This document shows, piece by piece, positions 25,769 to 34,702 of a DNA stretch of 64,000 bases. Origin of the DNA: CAVTWY01 sp963738575 (GTDB lineage: Bacteria > Pseudomonadota > Gammaproteobacteria > Burkholderiales > Burkholderiaceae_C); the NCBI GenBank assembly GCA_963738575.1, contig CAVTWY010000002.1, positions 310,001 through 374,000 of the forward strand, given 5' to 3'. The position numbers and the translations under genes were made by a program. The number at the start of each line of letters is the position of its first letter. The stretch's first letter is position 1. The notes below the pieces were generated by a model. That model saw only the letters and a program-made list of their open reading frames with translations. It was not told the DNA's origin and searched no databases.

Positions 25769-26128
25769 TTAAGCGTTCGGCGGCGCGCGCGCTTGGTAGG
25801 CCTGCAGTGTTGCGCCGCAGTGTTTGCGGCGCTTGGGAGCCGATGCGTGCAGCAACTGGGGTGGCACCCAAGGCATTGCGGCATGGTCGGTGCCTGACAT
25901 TTGCCCGACCAACAAGTGGCCGAGCAATTCACAAGTTGCTGTTCCAGCCTCATGAGCCCAAAGGACTTTGGCTTCGACGCGGGTGTCGGTGGTTTGGGTG
26001 GTTGGGGAGTGCGTGACCGCGTGGGCCAGCGCCATCCACTGCGCCAGCAGCAAGCCAAGCAGGGCAGCCACGACGATGCAGCGCGCTTGGGCAGCAATGG
26101 GGGGTCTCGGCTTGAACGCTTGCACCAA
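25769..26128 (-). CDS. Small exported or membrane-anchored protein linked to the metal receptor
   Basis: 119 residues with TTG (26128) or GTG (26125) as start. One hydrophobic segment, 'CIVVAALLGLLLAQWMALAH', is followed by histidines, 'HEAGTATCELLGHLLVGQM', and an arginine-rich end. The pattern of one membrane or signal segment followed by scattered His and Cys recalls DUF2946-like proteins found next to TonB receptors for metals. No enzymatic motif is seen. It precedes the ZnuD-type receptor by 88 bases on the same strand and is probably co-transcribed; a metal-handling role is an inference. Confidence 0.6.
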   Translation of the reverse strand: MVQAFKPRPPIAAQARCIVVAALLGLLLAQWMALAHAVTHSPTTQTTDTRVEAKVLWAHEAGTATCELLGHLLVGQMSGTDHAAMPWVPPQLLHASAPKRRKHCGATLQAYQARAPPNA

Positions 26129-26253
26129 ACGATGGTAATCCAGGTCGGCTTGGGCGCCGTTGGCCGCCGCTCGAAACTCTGGGCAAGGCCGTCGACACAG
26201 GCCTTCAGTTAAAACTCGCGCTGCAGCCTGCGGATGCGGCGCGGCCGGTTGTG

Positions 26254-26499
26254 CTACGGCTGCTGCACTGGCGCAGCGTCGCCAACGGTTTCACCGCCTT
26301 GCGAATGGATATTCTGTGCCAAATCCCCTTTTGGACCTTGCGTGACTTCGTAGCTGACGCGCATGCCGGGCTTGAGCGTCTTGAAGCCTTCCATCGCAAT
26401 GGCCGAAAAATGGGCAAACACGTCAGCGCCCCCACCTTCGGGTTCGATGAATCCCCAGCCTTTGGCGTCGTTGAACCACTTGACTGTGCCTGTGGGCAT
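26254..26499 (-). CDS. Cold-shock domain protein (CspA family)
   Basis: 81 residues; one cold-shock domain with 'GTVKWFNDAKGWGFI' (RNP1) and 'DVFAHFSAI' (RNP2), then about 12 extra residues rich in Gln, Pro and Ala. Binds single-stranded RNA or DNA as an RNA chaperone in the cytoplasm. The RNP1 has W in place of the common F/Y ('KGWGFI'), frequent in this family in Burkholderiales. GGAG lies nine bases before the ATG. The region upstream is long and GC-rich. Confidence 0.92.
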   Translation of the reverse strand: MPTGTVKWFNDAKGWGFIEPEGGGADVFAHFSAIAMEGFKTLKPGMRVSYEVTQGPKGDLAQNIHSQGGETVGDAAPVQQP

Positions 26500-27039
26500 G
26501 TTGAGAGTCTCCTAATCTTGTTTTCGTGCTTGTGTTTGGCGTGGGGCCGATCCGCTTGATCGCAAACATGCTCCAAGGCAACGCCGCGATTTGCGCGCGC
26601 GTTGACATGCGGACGCGAAATCAGCCGTCCTCACCTCTGCGCGCATTGTGTTAGCCGTGCTCCGGGGCTGTCAAGGCGATAAACGAAGCCGCCGGCGGCG
26701 CCAGCCGCAGTCAAATGCGCAGATGATGTTTGTTAGGGTGACTCACCACCGCTGGGTGCTGGCGGTTTGGCACCCATCAAAGGACCAGCCGCTCGCCGTG
26801 GCCTGGTTCTGGGCACAATGTTTTTGAGGGTTCGGTGGGATGCGGGCAAACCCGAGTTGCGAGGCCTTGAGGCGGGGTGGCCCGCCCCGAGAATGCGCCG
26901 CTACGAGCCAAGGGAAAGCCAAGATCGATGCCGCGCCGAGGCCCTCGTTCCAGGTTGAGGGCGCAAGCCGCCCCCGACTGAGGGCCCGGGATTGAGCTGC
27001 GCGGCGCGAGGATTTGGCGCGCCTCGATAGAATGTGGGT
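26500..27039. other. 540-base intergenic region between cspA-like and clpS
   Basis: Divergent promoters are expected here: the cold-shock gene leader lies to the left and the clpS promoter to the right. A strong hairpin GGCGGG-GTGG-CCCGCC stands at 26871-26886. A GC-rich segment (26860-27000) has several complementary G/C runs and could be a structured RNA, but I recognise no known family. No protein-like frame. Confidence 0.4.
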
Positions 27040-27393
27040 ATGTCGTCGGACCCCGCCAAACCGCCCAGCACACCTGTTGCACCACCACCTGATCAGGGGG
27101 AGGGTGCTGTTGTAGCGGAACGCCAGTTGCAAAAGACGGAGCCGCCCTCACTGTTCAAAGTGGTGATGCTCAATGACGATTTCACGCCGATGGAGTTTGT
27201 GGTGATGGTGCTTCAAGAGTACTTCCACCATGATCTGGATAGCGCGACACTCATCATGCTCAAGATCCACCACGAGGGGCGGGCGGTTTGTGGGGTCTTT
27301 AGTCGTGACGTAGCCGCCACAAAGGTGGAAGTTGTTTCAACATTGGCCCGGCGATTTGGGCATCCTCTGCAATGCATCTTGGAGGCTGAATGA
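27040..27393 (+). CDS. clpS: ATP-dependent Clp protease adaptor ClpS
   Basis: 117 residues from the ATG at 27040. Delivers N-degron substrates to ClpA. After a flexible proline-rich tail (about 1-35) the folded domain shows 'FKVVMLNDDFTPMEFVVMVL' (the N-end pocket Asn-Asp-Asp), 'MLKIHHEGRAVCGVF' and a last helix. The stop overlaps the ClpA start (ATGA), so adaptor and unfoldase are made from one message. Confidence 0.95.
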   Translation: MSSDPAKPPSTPVAPPPDQGEGAVVAERQLQKTEPPSLFKVVMLNDDFTPMEFVVMVLQEYFHHDLDSATLIMLKIHHEGRAVCGVFSRDVAATKVEVVSTLARRFGHPLQCILEAE

Positions 27394-29699
27394 TTGCGCA
27401 AGAACTTGAAGTGAGTTTGCACATGGCGTTTGTCGACGCCAGGCAGCAACGCCATGAATTCATCACGGTTGAACACCTGTTGTTGGCCTTGCTGGACAAC
27501 CCCTCAGCCGCCGAGGTTTTGAAGGCCTGCGCGGCCAACATCGACGACCTGCGCAAGAGCCTCGCGTCGTTCATCAAAGAGAACACGCCCACTGTGGGCG
27601 GCACCGATGACGTCGACACGCAACCCACGCTGGGCTTTCAGCGTGTCATCCAGCGCGCCATCATGCACGTGCAGTCCACGGGCAGCGGCAAGAAGGAAGT
27701 GACTGGCGCCAATGTGTTGGTGGCTATTTTTGGTGAAAAAGATTCGCACGCGGTGTACTACCTGCACCAGCAGGGCGTGACGCGCCTGGATGTCGTCAAC
27801 TTTATCGCCCACGGCATCAAAAAGACCGACCCCGCTGAACCCACCAAATCCAACGAAACCGGCCCTGGCGAGGCCGAGAAAGAAGAGGGCGCAGACGCCA
27901 AGGGCTCGCCACTTGACCAGTTCACGCAAAACCTCAATCAGTCGGCGCGCGAGGGGCGGATCGACCCGCTCATCGGGCGCGAGCACGAAGTGGAGCGCGT
28001 GATCCAAGTTCTGTGCCGTCGGCGCAAGAACAACCCTTTGCTGGTAGGCGAAGCTGGCGTGGGCAAGACCGCCATTGCCGAGGGTTTGGCGTGGCGCATC
28101 ACGCAAAACGAAGTTCCAGAAGTGTTGGCCGATGCCACCGTTTATTCGCTCGACATGGGCGCCTTGCTGGCTGGCACCAAGTATCGCGGCGACTTTGAGC
28201 AGCGTCTCAAAGGCGTGCTCAAGGCCTTGAAGGACCAGCCGCGCGCCATTCTGTTCATCGACGAGATCCATACGCTGATTGGTGCGGGCGCGGCCTCGGG
28301 TGGCACGTTGGACGCCAGCAATTTGCTCAAACCCGCCTTGTCATCAGGCGCCATGAAGTGCATCGGCGCCACCACGTTCACCGAGTACCGCGGTATTTTC
28401 GAGAAAGACGCAGCCCTTTCGCGCCGCTTCCAGAAGATCGATGTGGTGGAGCCCACTGTCGAGCAAACGATTGAGATCCTCAAGGGCCTCAAATCACGGT
28501 TCGAAGAGCATCACAACATCAAATACGCCGTCACGGCGCTCCAAGCCGCTGCCGAGCTCAGTGCCAAGTTCATCACCGATCGGCACCTGCCCGACAAGGC
28601 CATCGATGTGATCGACGAGGCTGGCGCTGCGCAGCGTATCTTGCCCAAAAACAAGCAAAAGAAGACCATCACCCGCACCGAGGTGGAAGAGATCGTCTCC
28701 AAGATTGCGCGCATCCCACCGGCCAGCGTGTCCAACGACGACCGCAGCAAGCTGCGCACGCTGGATCGCGACTTGAAGAGCGTGGTTTACGGCCAAGACC
28801 CAGCCATCGAGGCTTTGTCAGCAGCCATCAAGATGGCGCGCTCTGGCCTGGGCAAGCCCGACAGGCCCATTGGGTCGTTCTTGTTCAGCGGCCCCACCGG
28901 CGTGGGTAAAACCGAGGTGGCCAAGCAATTGGCCTACATCCTGGGCATCGAGCTGATTCGCTTTGACATGAGTGAGTACATGGAGCGCCATGCCGTCAGC
29001 CGCCTGATTGGCGCCCCCCCCGGTTATGTGGGCTTTGACCAAGGTGGGTTGTTGACTGAGGCTGTCACCAAGAAGCCGCATTCGGTCTTGTTACTGGACG
29101 AAATCGAAAAGGCGCACCCCGACGTCTTTAACGTTTTGTTGCAAGTGATGGACCATGGCACCTTGACGGACAACAACGGCCGAAAAGCCGACTTCCGCAA
29201 CGTCATCATCATCATGACGACCAATGCGGGCGCCGAGACGATGAACAAGGCCACCATCGGCTTCACGTCCAAGCGCGAGCAGGGTGATGAGATGGCGGAC
29301 ATCAAACGATTGTTCACGCCCGAGTTCCGCAACCGGTTGGACGCCACGGTGTCGTTCCGTGCGTTGGATGAAGAAATCATCATCCGCGTCGTCGACAAGT
29401 TCTTGTTGCAGCTGGAAAGCCAATTGACCGAGAAGAAGGTCGAAGTGACCTTCACCGATGCGCTGCGCAAGTTCTTGGGTCGCAAAGGCTTTGACCCACT
29501 GATGGGTGCGCGGCCGATGCAGCGGCTCATTCAAGACACGATTCGCCGTGCCTTGGCCGACGAACTGCTGTTTGGCCAATTGGCCGATGGTGGCCGCGTG
29601 ACGGTCGATATCGACACCAACGAGAAGACCGTGCTTGACATTCAGCCCTCCAAGAAGAGCGACAACAAGCCCAAGGCTGAACCGGCAACGACGGCTTGA
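27390..29699 (+). CDS. clpA: ATP-dependent Clp protease ATP-binding subunit ClpA
   Basis: 769 residues. The N-terminal Clp repeat domain begins 'MIAQELEVSLHMAFVDA' (site of ClpS docking). AAA+ module 1 has Walker A 'GEAGVGKTAIAEG' and Walker B 'ILFIDEIHT'; module 2 has 'GPTGVGKTEVAKQ' and 'LLLDEIEKAHPDV'. It unfolds proteins for ClpP (not in the window). A serine- and lysine-rich tail follows the last domain. Standard length for proteobacterial ClpA (about 760). Confidence 0.96.
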   Translation: MIAQELEVSLHMAFVDARQQRHEFITVEHLLLALLDNPSAAEVLKACAANIDDLRKSLASFIKENTPTVGGTDDVDTQPTLGFQRVIQRAIMHVQSTGSGKKEVTGANVLVAIFGEKDSHAVYYLHQQGVTRLDVVNFIAHGIKKTDPAEPTKSNETGPGEAEKEEGADAKGSPLDQFTQNLNQSAREGRIDPLIGREHEVERVIQVLCRRRKNNPLLVGEAGVGKTAIAEGLAWRITQNEVPEVLADATVYSLDMGALLAGTKYRGDFEQRLKGVLKALKDQPRAILFIDEIHTLIGAGAASGGTLDASNLLKPALSSGAMKCIGATTFTEYRGIFEKDAALSRRFQKIDVVEPTVEQTIEILKGLKSRFEEHHNIKYAVTALQAAAELSAKFITDRHLPDKAIDVIDEAGAAQRILPKNKQKKTITRTEVEEIVSKIARIPPASVSNDDRSKLRTLDRDLKSVVYGQDPAIEALSAAIKMARSGLGKPDRPIGSFLFSGPTGVGKTEVAKQLAYILGIELIRFDMSEYMERHAVSRLIGAPPGYVGFDQGGLLTEAVTKKPHSVLLLDEIEKAHPDVFNVLLQVMDHGTLTDNNGRKADFRNVIIIMTTNAGAETMNKATIGFTSKREQGDEMADIKRLFTPEFRNRLDATVSFRALDEEIIIRVVDKFLLQLESQLTEKKVEVTFTDALRKFLGRKGFDPLMGARPMQRLIQDTIRRALADELLFGQLADGGRVTVDIDTNEKTVLDIQPSKKSDNKPKAEPATTA

Positions 29700-29720
29700 T
29701 CGCAGGCGTCGAAACACGCA

Positions 29721-31307
29721 TTAAAGGTTGGCCATCGCGTCCATGAGCGCGGTGGGTGTCAAACGGGAGCTTCGCCCGGCACTCAGGGCGTTGTCGGCGG
29801 CTTGGCCGTGCACCCAGGCGCACGAGGCGGCCAACTGAGCCAGCCCCAGGGTGTCGTCTGCTGCGGCTGGGCCGTTTCGAGCCCAGCGGCCGCCAATCCA
29901 GCCGGCCAGCACGTCGCCCGTGCCAGCGGTCGCCAACAAGCCGTTGCCAGTGGGGTTGACGGTGGGCACATGGTCTGGCCAAGCGACGACGGTTCCAGCG
30001 CCTTTAAGCACAACCACCGACAAAAACTGCTGCGCCAGCTGTTGTGCAAAGTGAAGGCGATCTTGTTGAATGGCGCGCGCGTCGGGCAGTCCAGCCAGGC
30101 GCGCCGCCTCCAAGGGGTGGGGCGTTAGCACGGTCGTGAATCCTCGCGCCGCCCTGGTGCGAAGTTGGTTTTGCAGGCTGGCGTCGCTTGCGACGGCGTT
30201 CAGAGCGTCTGCGTCCAAGACCAATCGTGTTGCGTTGGCAAGCAAGTTAGGCAGCACGGCGCGCACGTCATTGCCAGCGCCGCAGCCACACACAACCACC
30301 GATGTTGAAAGCACCTTTCGGTCGTTCAACATGGCAGCCAAACGCCACATCAACTCTGGCGACTCCCCCATCCCCCAAGACGCTGGGCTCGCATGGGTTC
30401 CAGTCAATAAGGTTGCATTCGAAAGCGGTACGGCAAAAACGCGGCCACTGCCAGCGGCCGCAGCCGCTCTTGCTGCCAGCAGCAATGCGCCTTGCATGCC
30501 CTCGGCACCACCCACCACGACCACATCGCCGCGAGAACCTTTGTGGCTTTGATGTGCGGGCGACCTGCATTGGTGCGAGGCGTTACCAGTGCCCAACCAA
30601 GCAGTTGCCGGCGCGCGCCCAGTGTCGCACCCCAATGCGTCAAACCAAATCGTGCCGCTGACGTCGCGGCCGGCGCCCGTGAATAGCCCTGGCTTGAGCG
30701 TCAACAACGACAACGTGTGCGCCGCGCGTGGCACCTCAAGGCCTTTGCCGTTACCCCACGTGCCTTTGTCGGCGTCCAAGCCGCTGGGTACGTCCACCGC
30801 CAATCGGGGCGCTGGGTCACCCAACATCGCGGCCCACACGTGTGCCAAGCCCCCTTCAGGGTCGCGCCTGCGTCCAACGCCCAAAAGCGCATCGATAACC
30901 AAGTGACCGCGCGTGTTCGGCCATTCCTTGCTCAGATTGACACCCGCCGCTTGGGCTTGGGCCATGGCAAGCGTTGCGTCGGGCGGCAGTCCGTCGACCT
31001 TGGTGCATACGGCCGTCACTGCCACCCCGGCCGCTTGCAGCAGCCTGGCCGCTACCAAGCCGTCGCCGCCATTGTTGCCTGGGCCAACTGCCACCACCCA
31101 ATGGCGAACCTGGGGTGCCACTGAAAGGGCCAGTTTCGCCACGGCCAAACCCGCCCGCTGCATCAGCGCATGCGGCGGCAAACATGCGCTGGTCTGGGCC
31201 TCGATATGGCGCGTGGACGCTGCGTCGTGCAGCGGCAGGGCTCTCGGTGCGTCAGCGATTCGGCACGGATGATGGGGGGTTGTTGGGACAGTCATGAGGG
31301 GCATCAT
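29721..31307 (-). CDS. nnr: Bifunctional NAD(P)H-hydrate epimerase / ADP-dependent dehydratase (YjeF/Nnr)
   Basis: 528 residues; repairs NADHX and NADPHX. The N-terminal epimerase domain (about 25-225) contains 'VAVGPGNNGGDGLVAARLL' and 'VIDALLGVG'. The C-terminal ribokinase-like dehydratase (about 245-528) has 'SRGDVVVVGG', 'VVLKGAGTVVA', and the catalytic/nucleotide signature 'LATAGTGDVLAGWIGG'. Starts at ATG 31307 or at ATG 31295, four codons in. It is convergent with clpA (21 bases between stops) and divergent from rpsB. Confidence 0.92.
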   Translation of the reverse strand: MMPLMTVPTTPHHPCRIADAPRALPLHDAASTRHIEAQTSACLPPHALMQRAGLAVAKLALSVAPQVRHWVVAVGPGNNGGDGLVAARLLQAAGVAVTAVCTKVDGLPPDATLAMAQAQAAGVNLSKEWPNTRGHLVIDALLGVGRRRDPEGGLAHVWAAMLGDPAPRLAVDVPSGLDADKGTWGNGKGLEVPRAAHTLSLLTLKPGLFTGAGRDVSGTIWFDALGCDTGRAPATAWLGTGNASHQCRSPAHQSHKGSRGDVVVVGGAEGMQGALLLAARAAAAAGSGRVFAVPLSNATLLTGTHASPASWGMGESPELMWRLAAMLNDRKVLSTSVVVCGCGAGNDVRAVLPNLLANATRLVLDADALNAVASDASLQNQLRTRAARGFTTVLTPHPLEAARLAGLPDARAIQQDRLHFAQQLAQQFLSVVVLKGAGTVVAWPDHVPTVNPTGNGLLATAGTGDVLAGWIGGRWARNGPAAADDTLGLAQLAASCAWVHGQAADNALSAGRSSRLTPTALMDAMANL

Positions 31308-31373
31308 GGTGCATCAGAGCTGCCAACCATGGCCAACCGCATGGTTTTCGACGCCCAGGCCCTGGAAGAGCCT

Positions 31374-31402
31374 CTGACAGCCTTGCGGGAAGCGGTTATA
31401 CT
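31374..31402 (+). promoter_or_regulatory. Sigma70 promoter of rpsB-tsf
   Basis: CTGACA (31374-31379), 17-base spacer, TATACT (31397-31402). This is a near-consensus vegetative promoter. It leaves a leader of about 140 bases before rpsB, long enough for ribosomal protein S2 autoregulation, which is known for rpsB in other bacteria. Confidence 0.75.
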
Positions 31403-31551
31403 CGAACGGCTGTGCACATGGTGTGCGCAAGCACATCCGCAAATCGGGTCATCCGAGGTGTTGGGGTCGGTAAGCAGCTTCATGCGACAGCATAGAGCCG
31501 CAAGGCGGCCTTGATTCTGACCCGTTTTAAGAAACAACCTTTGGAGTCTCT

Positions 31552-32295
31552 ATGCCAATCACCATGCGTGAAATGCTGGAAGCCGGTGTCCATTTTGGTC
31601 ACCAAACTCGCTTCTGGAACCCCAAGATGGCACCGTACCTCTACGGCCATCGCAACAAAATTCACATCATCAACCTCGAGCGCACGCAGCCGATGTTTGA
31701 GGATGCGCTTAAGTTCATTCGGCAGTTGGCCAGCAAGCGTGGCACCGTGTTGATGGTGGGCACCAAGCGCCAGGCGCGCGAGGTTATTTCGATGGATGCC
31801 AAGCGCTGTGGCATGCCGTTTGTTGACCAGCGTTGGTTGGGCGGCATGCTCACCAACTTCAAGACGGTCAAGGGCTCGATCAAAAAGCTCAAAGAGATGC
31901 AGGCTCAAGTCGAAGCCAGCACGCAGCCTTCGATCAAAAAAGAAGCGTTGATGTTCCAGCGCGAAATCGCCAAGCTTGAAAAAGACATTGGTGGCATTGC
32001 CGACATGAACGCGCTGCCTGATGCTTTGTTCGTCATCGACGTGGGCTATCACAAGATTGCCATCGCCGAGGCCAACAAACTGGGCATTCCCGTGATCGGC
32101 ATTGTCGATTCGAACCACTCGCCCCTGGGCATCGATTACGTGATTCCAGGCAACGATGACTCGGCCAAGGCCGTGGCGCTGTACTCTCGTGCGGTGGCCG
32201 ACTCGGTGCTTGAGGGAAAGGCCAACGCCGTGCAAACGGTGGTCGAGGCCGTCGCAGGTTCAGACGAGTTTGTCGAAGTCAACGAAGACGCTTGA
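31552..32295 (+). CDS. rpsB: 30S ribosomal protein S2
   Basis: 247 residues starting 'MPITMREMLEAGVHFGHQTR', with 'NPKMAPYLYG', 'IHIINLERT', 'GTVLMVGTKRQA', 'WLGGMLTNFKT' and 'PVIGIVDSN', all typical of S2. TGGAG stands before the ATG. First gene of the translation block; a hairpin between it and tsf adjusts the ratio of the two products. Confidence 0.97.
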   Translation: MPITMREMLEAGVHFGHQTRFWNPKMAPYLYGHRNKIHIINLERTQPMFEDALKFIRQLASKRGTVLMVGTKRQAREVISMDAKRCGMPFVDQRWLGGMLTNFKTVKGSIKKLKEMQAQVEASTQPSIKKEALMFQREIAKLEKDIGGIADMNALPDALFVIDVGYHKIAIAEANKLGIPVIGIVDSNHSPLGIDYVIPGNDDSAKAVALYSRAVADSVLEGKANAVQTVVEAVAGSDEFVEVNEDA

Positions 32296-32317
32296 AGCCT
32301 CGCGCTGACGTTTACGC

Positions 32318-32342
32318 AAAAGGGGCTTGCAAGCCCCTTTTT
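32318..32342 (+). terminator. Hairpin between rpsB and tsf (partial terminator)
   Basis: AAAAGGGGCTTG followed directly by its reverse complement CAAGCCCCTTTT and one more T. The stem is strong and followed by a U run. tsf starts 25 bases on without a visible new promoter, so it is probably an attenuating terminator, as described for rpsB-tsf in other bacteria. Confidence 0.75.
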
Positions 32343-32366
32343 CACAAAGAATCAAGGAGTTAAACA

Positions 32367-33269
32367 ATGGCTGCAATCACTGCAAGCTTGGTCGCCGAAC
32401 TGCGCGCCAAAACCGACGCACCCATGATGGAGTGCAAAAAGGCACTGACCGAAGCCGAGGGCGACATGGAGCGCGCCGAGGAAATTCTGCGCGTCAAACT
32501 GGGCAACAAGGCCGGCAAGGCGGCGTCTCGCGTGACAGCAGAGGGGGTCATTGCGGCCAGCGTCAAGGGCGCCCAGGGTGCCATGGTCGAAGTCAACTGC
32601 GAAACCGACTTCGTCACCAAGAACGATTCCTTTCTGGCCTTCACCCAGGCGTGCGCAAACTTGGTGGCCGATCAAAATCCGTCGGACGTGGCCGCCTTGT
32701 TGACGCTGCCTTTGTCGCAAGACGGCTTTGGCCCCACCGTGGACGATGTGCGCAAGGGACTTGTGGGCAAGATTGGCGAGAACATGTCGATTCGCCGCTT
32801 CAAACGATACGCCACCGGTGGCAAGCTGGCGCACTACCTGCACGGCACGCGGATCGGCGTGCTGGTTGACCATGACGGCAATGACGTGGCGGCGAAAGAC
32901 GTGGCCATGCACATCGCCGCCATGAAGCCCGCAGCATTGTCGTCGGCCGACGTGCCCGCTGCACTGGTGGCCACCGAGCGCAAAATTGCTGCTGAAAAGG
33001 CTGCCGAGAGTGGCAAACCTGCCGAGATCGTCGCCAAAATGGTTGAGGGATCGGTGCAGAAGTTCTTGAAAGAGGTCTCGCTGCTCGACCAAGTGTTTGT
33101 CAAGGCTGCCGACGGCAAGCAGACCGTGGGTCAAATGCTCAAGTCCATCAACACCAACGTCAAGGGCTTCACGCTTTACGTGGTGGGTGAGGGCATCGAG
33201 AAGAAGGTCGACGACTTTGCCGCCGAGGTGGCCGCCCAGATGGCAGCTGCTCAAGGCAGCAAGACTTGA
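32367..33269 (+). CDS. tsf: Elongation factor Ts
   Basis: 300 residues. Nucleotide exchange factor for EF-Tu. N-terminal UBA-like domain 'MAAITASLVAELRAKTDAPM', then 'MECKKALTEAEGDMERAEEI' and the EF-Tu contact 'NCETDFVTKN' (TDFV). The C-terminal coiled-coil and core are complete. AAGGAG precedes the ATG. Confidence 0.96.
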   Translation: MAAITASLVAELRAKTDAPMMECKKALTEAEGDMERAEEILRVKLGNKAGKAASRVTAEGVIAASVKGAQGAMVEVNCETDFVTKNDSFLAFTQACANLVADQNPSDVAALLTLPLSQDGFGPTVDDVRKGLVGKIGENMSIRRFKRYATGGKLAHYLHGTRIGVLVDHDGNDVAAKDVAMHIAAMKPAALSSADVPAALVATERKIAAEKAAESGKPAEIVAKMVEGSVQKFLKEVSLLDQVFVKAADGKQTVGQMLKSINTNVKGFTLYVVGEGIEKKVDDFAAEVAAQMAAAQGSKT

Positions 33270-33363
33270 CGCTGCAGGCGGCTCCAGAAGGGGCGAACCA
33301 GCCCGGAGCCCCTGCGCCGGTGCCGATACACTGACGTATGTTGACCGTAAAGGAGCACGCCGC

Positions 33364-34074
33364 ATGCCGGCCTACAAACGCATCCTGCTGAAACTGTCGG
33401 GCGAAGCCTTGATGGGGGACGATGCTTTTGGCATCAACCGCGCCACCATCGTGCGCATGGTGCAAGAAGTGAAAGAAGTCACCACCATGGGCGTCGAGGT
33501 TGCTGTGGTGATTGGAGGCGGCAACATTTTTCGTGGCGTGGCTGGCGGGTCGGTGGGCATGGACCGCGCCACCGCCGACTACATGGGGATGTTGGCCACC
33601 GTGATGAATTCGCTCGCACTCGCCGACACGATGCGGCAAGAGGGCATGGCGGCTCGCGTAATGAGCGCGATTGGCATCGACCAAGTGGTCGAGCCGTACG
33701 TTCGCCCCAAAGCTTTGCAGTACCTCGAAGAAGGCAAAGTGATCGTTTTTGCGGCGGGTACGGGCAACCCCTTTTTCACCACCGACACGGCTGCCGCCTT
33801 GCGTGGTGCCGAGATCGGTGCCGAGATCGTGCTCAAGGCCACCAAGGTCGACGGTGTTTACTCCGCCGACCCAAAAAAAGACCCCACCGCGACGCGCTAC
33901 GCCACCATTTCTTTCGACGAGGTGATTGCGCGCAACCTGGCGGTGATGGACGCCACGGCATTTGCGCTGTGCCGAGACCAAAAATTACCCATCAAAGTTT
34001 TTTCAATCGTCAAGCCCGGCGCGCTCAAACGCGTCGTGATGGGTGCCGACGAGGGCACGCTGGTGCACGTTTGA
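33364..34074 (+). CDS. pyrH: UMP kinase
   Basis: 236 residues from the ATG at 33364. Makes UDP from UMP; cytoplasmic hexamer. Motifs: 'ILLKLSGEALMGD', 'VVIGGGNIFRG', 'FAAGTGNPFFTTDTAAALR' and 'KVDGVYSADPKKDP'. The frame upstream belongs to the tsf shadow. It follows tsf by 94 bases, within the conserved rpsB-tsf-pyrH-frr order. Confidence 0.96.
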   Translation: MPAYKRILLKLSGEALMGDDAFGINRATIVRMVQEVKEVTTMGVEVAVVIGGGNIFRGVAGGSVGMDRATADYMGMLATVMNSLALADTMRQEGMAARVMSAIGIDQVVEPYVRPKALQYLEEGKVIVFAAGTGNPFFTTDTAAALRGAEIGAEIVLKATKVDGVYSADPKKDPTATRYATISFDEVIARNLAVMDATAFALCRDQKLPIKVFSIVKPGALKRVVMGADEGTLVHV

Positions 34075-34104
34075 CGATTGCTTGAGCCGCTGAGGAGCCT
34101 TGCC

Positions 34105-34671
34105 ATGACGACGACGCTTGTCGACATCAAAAAAAATGCTGAAACCAAGATGGGTAAAAGCATCGAAGCGCTGAAGAGCGATCTGCAAAAAATCCGTACC
34201 GGTCGCGCGCACCCAGGCATCCTTGACCAAGTGCAGGTGGACTACTACGGCGCGTTGGTGCCCATCAGCCAGGTGGCCAACGTCACGCTGTTGGACGCCA
34301 GAACCATCAGCGTCCAGCCCTGGGAAAAGGGCATGGGCCCCAAGATCGAGCGCGCCATTCGCGAAAGCGACTTGGGCCTGAACCCTGCCACGCAAGGTGA
34401 TTTGCTTCGCGTGCCCATGCCTGCACTCACTGAAGAGCGTCGCAAAGATCTCACCAAGGTCGCTAGGCATGCAGGCGAGGACAGCAAAATTGCGGTTCGC
34501 AATTTGCGCCGCGACGCCAACGAGCAACTTAAAAAAATGCTCAAGGACAAAACCGCCAGCGAAGACGACGAGCGCCGGGCGCAAGACGATGTGCAAAAAC
34601 TAACCGACCGTGTTGTTGCAGAGATTGACCGGTTGGTTCAAGGCAAAGAAGCCGAAATCCTTGCAATCTGA
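34105..34671 (+). CDS. frr: Ribosome recycling factor
   Basis: 188 residues from the ATG at 34105. Splits post-termination ribosomes with EF-G. The three-helix bundle is evident: 'KMGKSIEALKSDLQKIRTGR', the middle beta domain with 'VTLLDARTISVQPWEKGM', and 'EERRKDLTKVARHAGEDSKI'. GAGGAG precedes the ATG by about ten bases. Confidence 0.96.
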   Translation: MTTTLVDIKKNAETKMGKSIEALKSDLQKIRTGRAHPGILDQVQVDYYGALVPISQVANVTLLDARTISVQPWEKGMGPKIERAIRESDLGLNPATQGDLLRVPMPALTEERRKDLTKVARHAGEDSKIAVRNLRRDANEQLKKMLKDKTASEDDERRAQDDVQKLTDRVVAEIDRLVQGKEAEILAI

Positions 34672-34702
34672 CGCCAACGCGGCGCGCGCACAGGCGCCGA
34701 CC

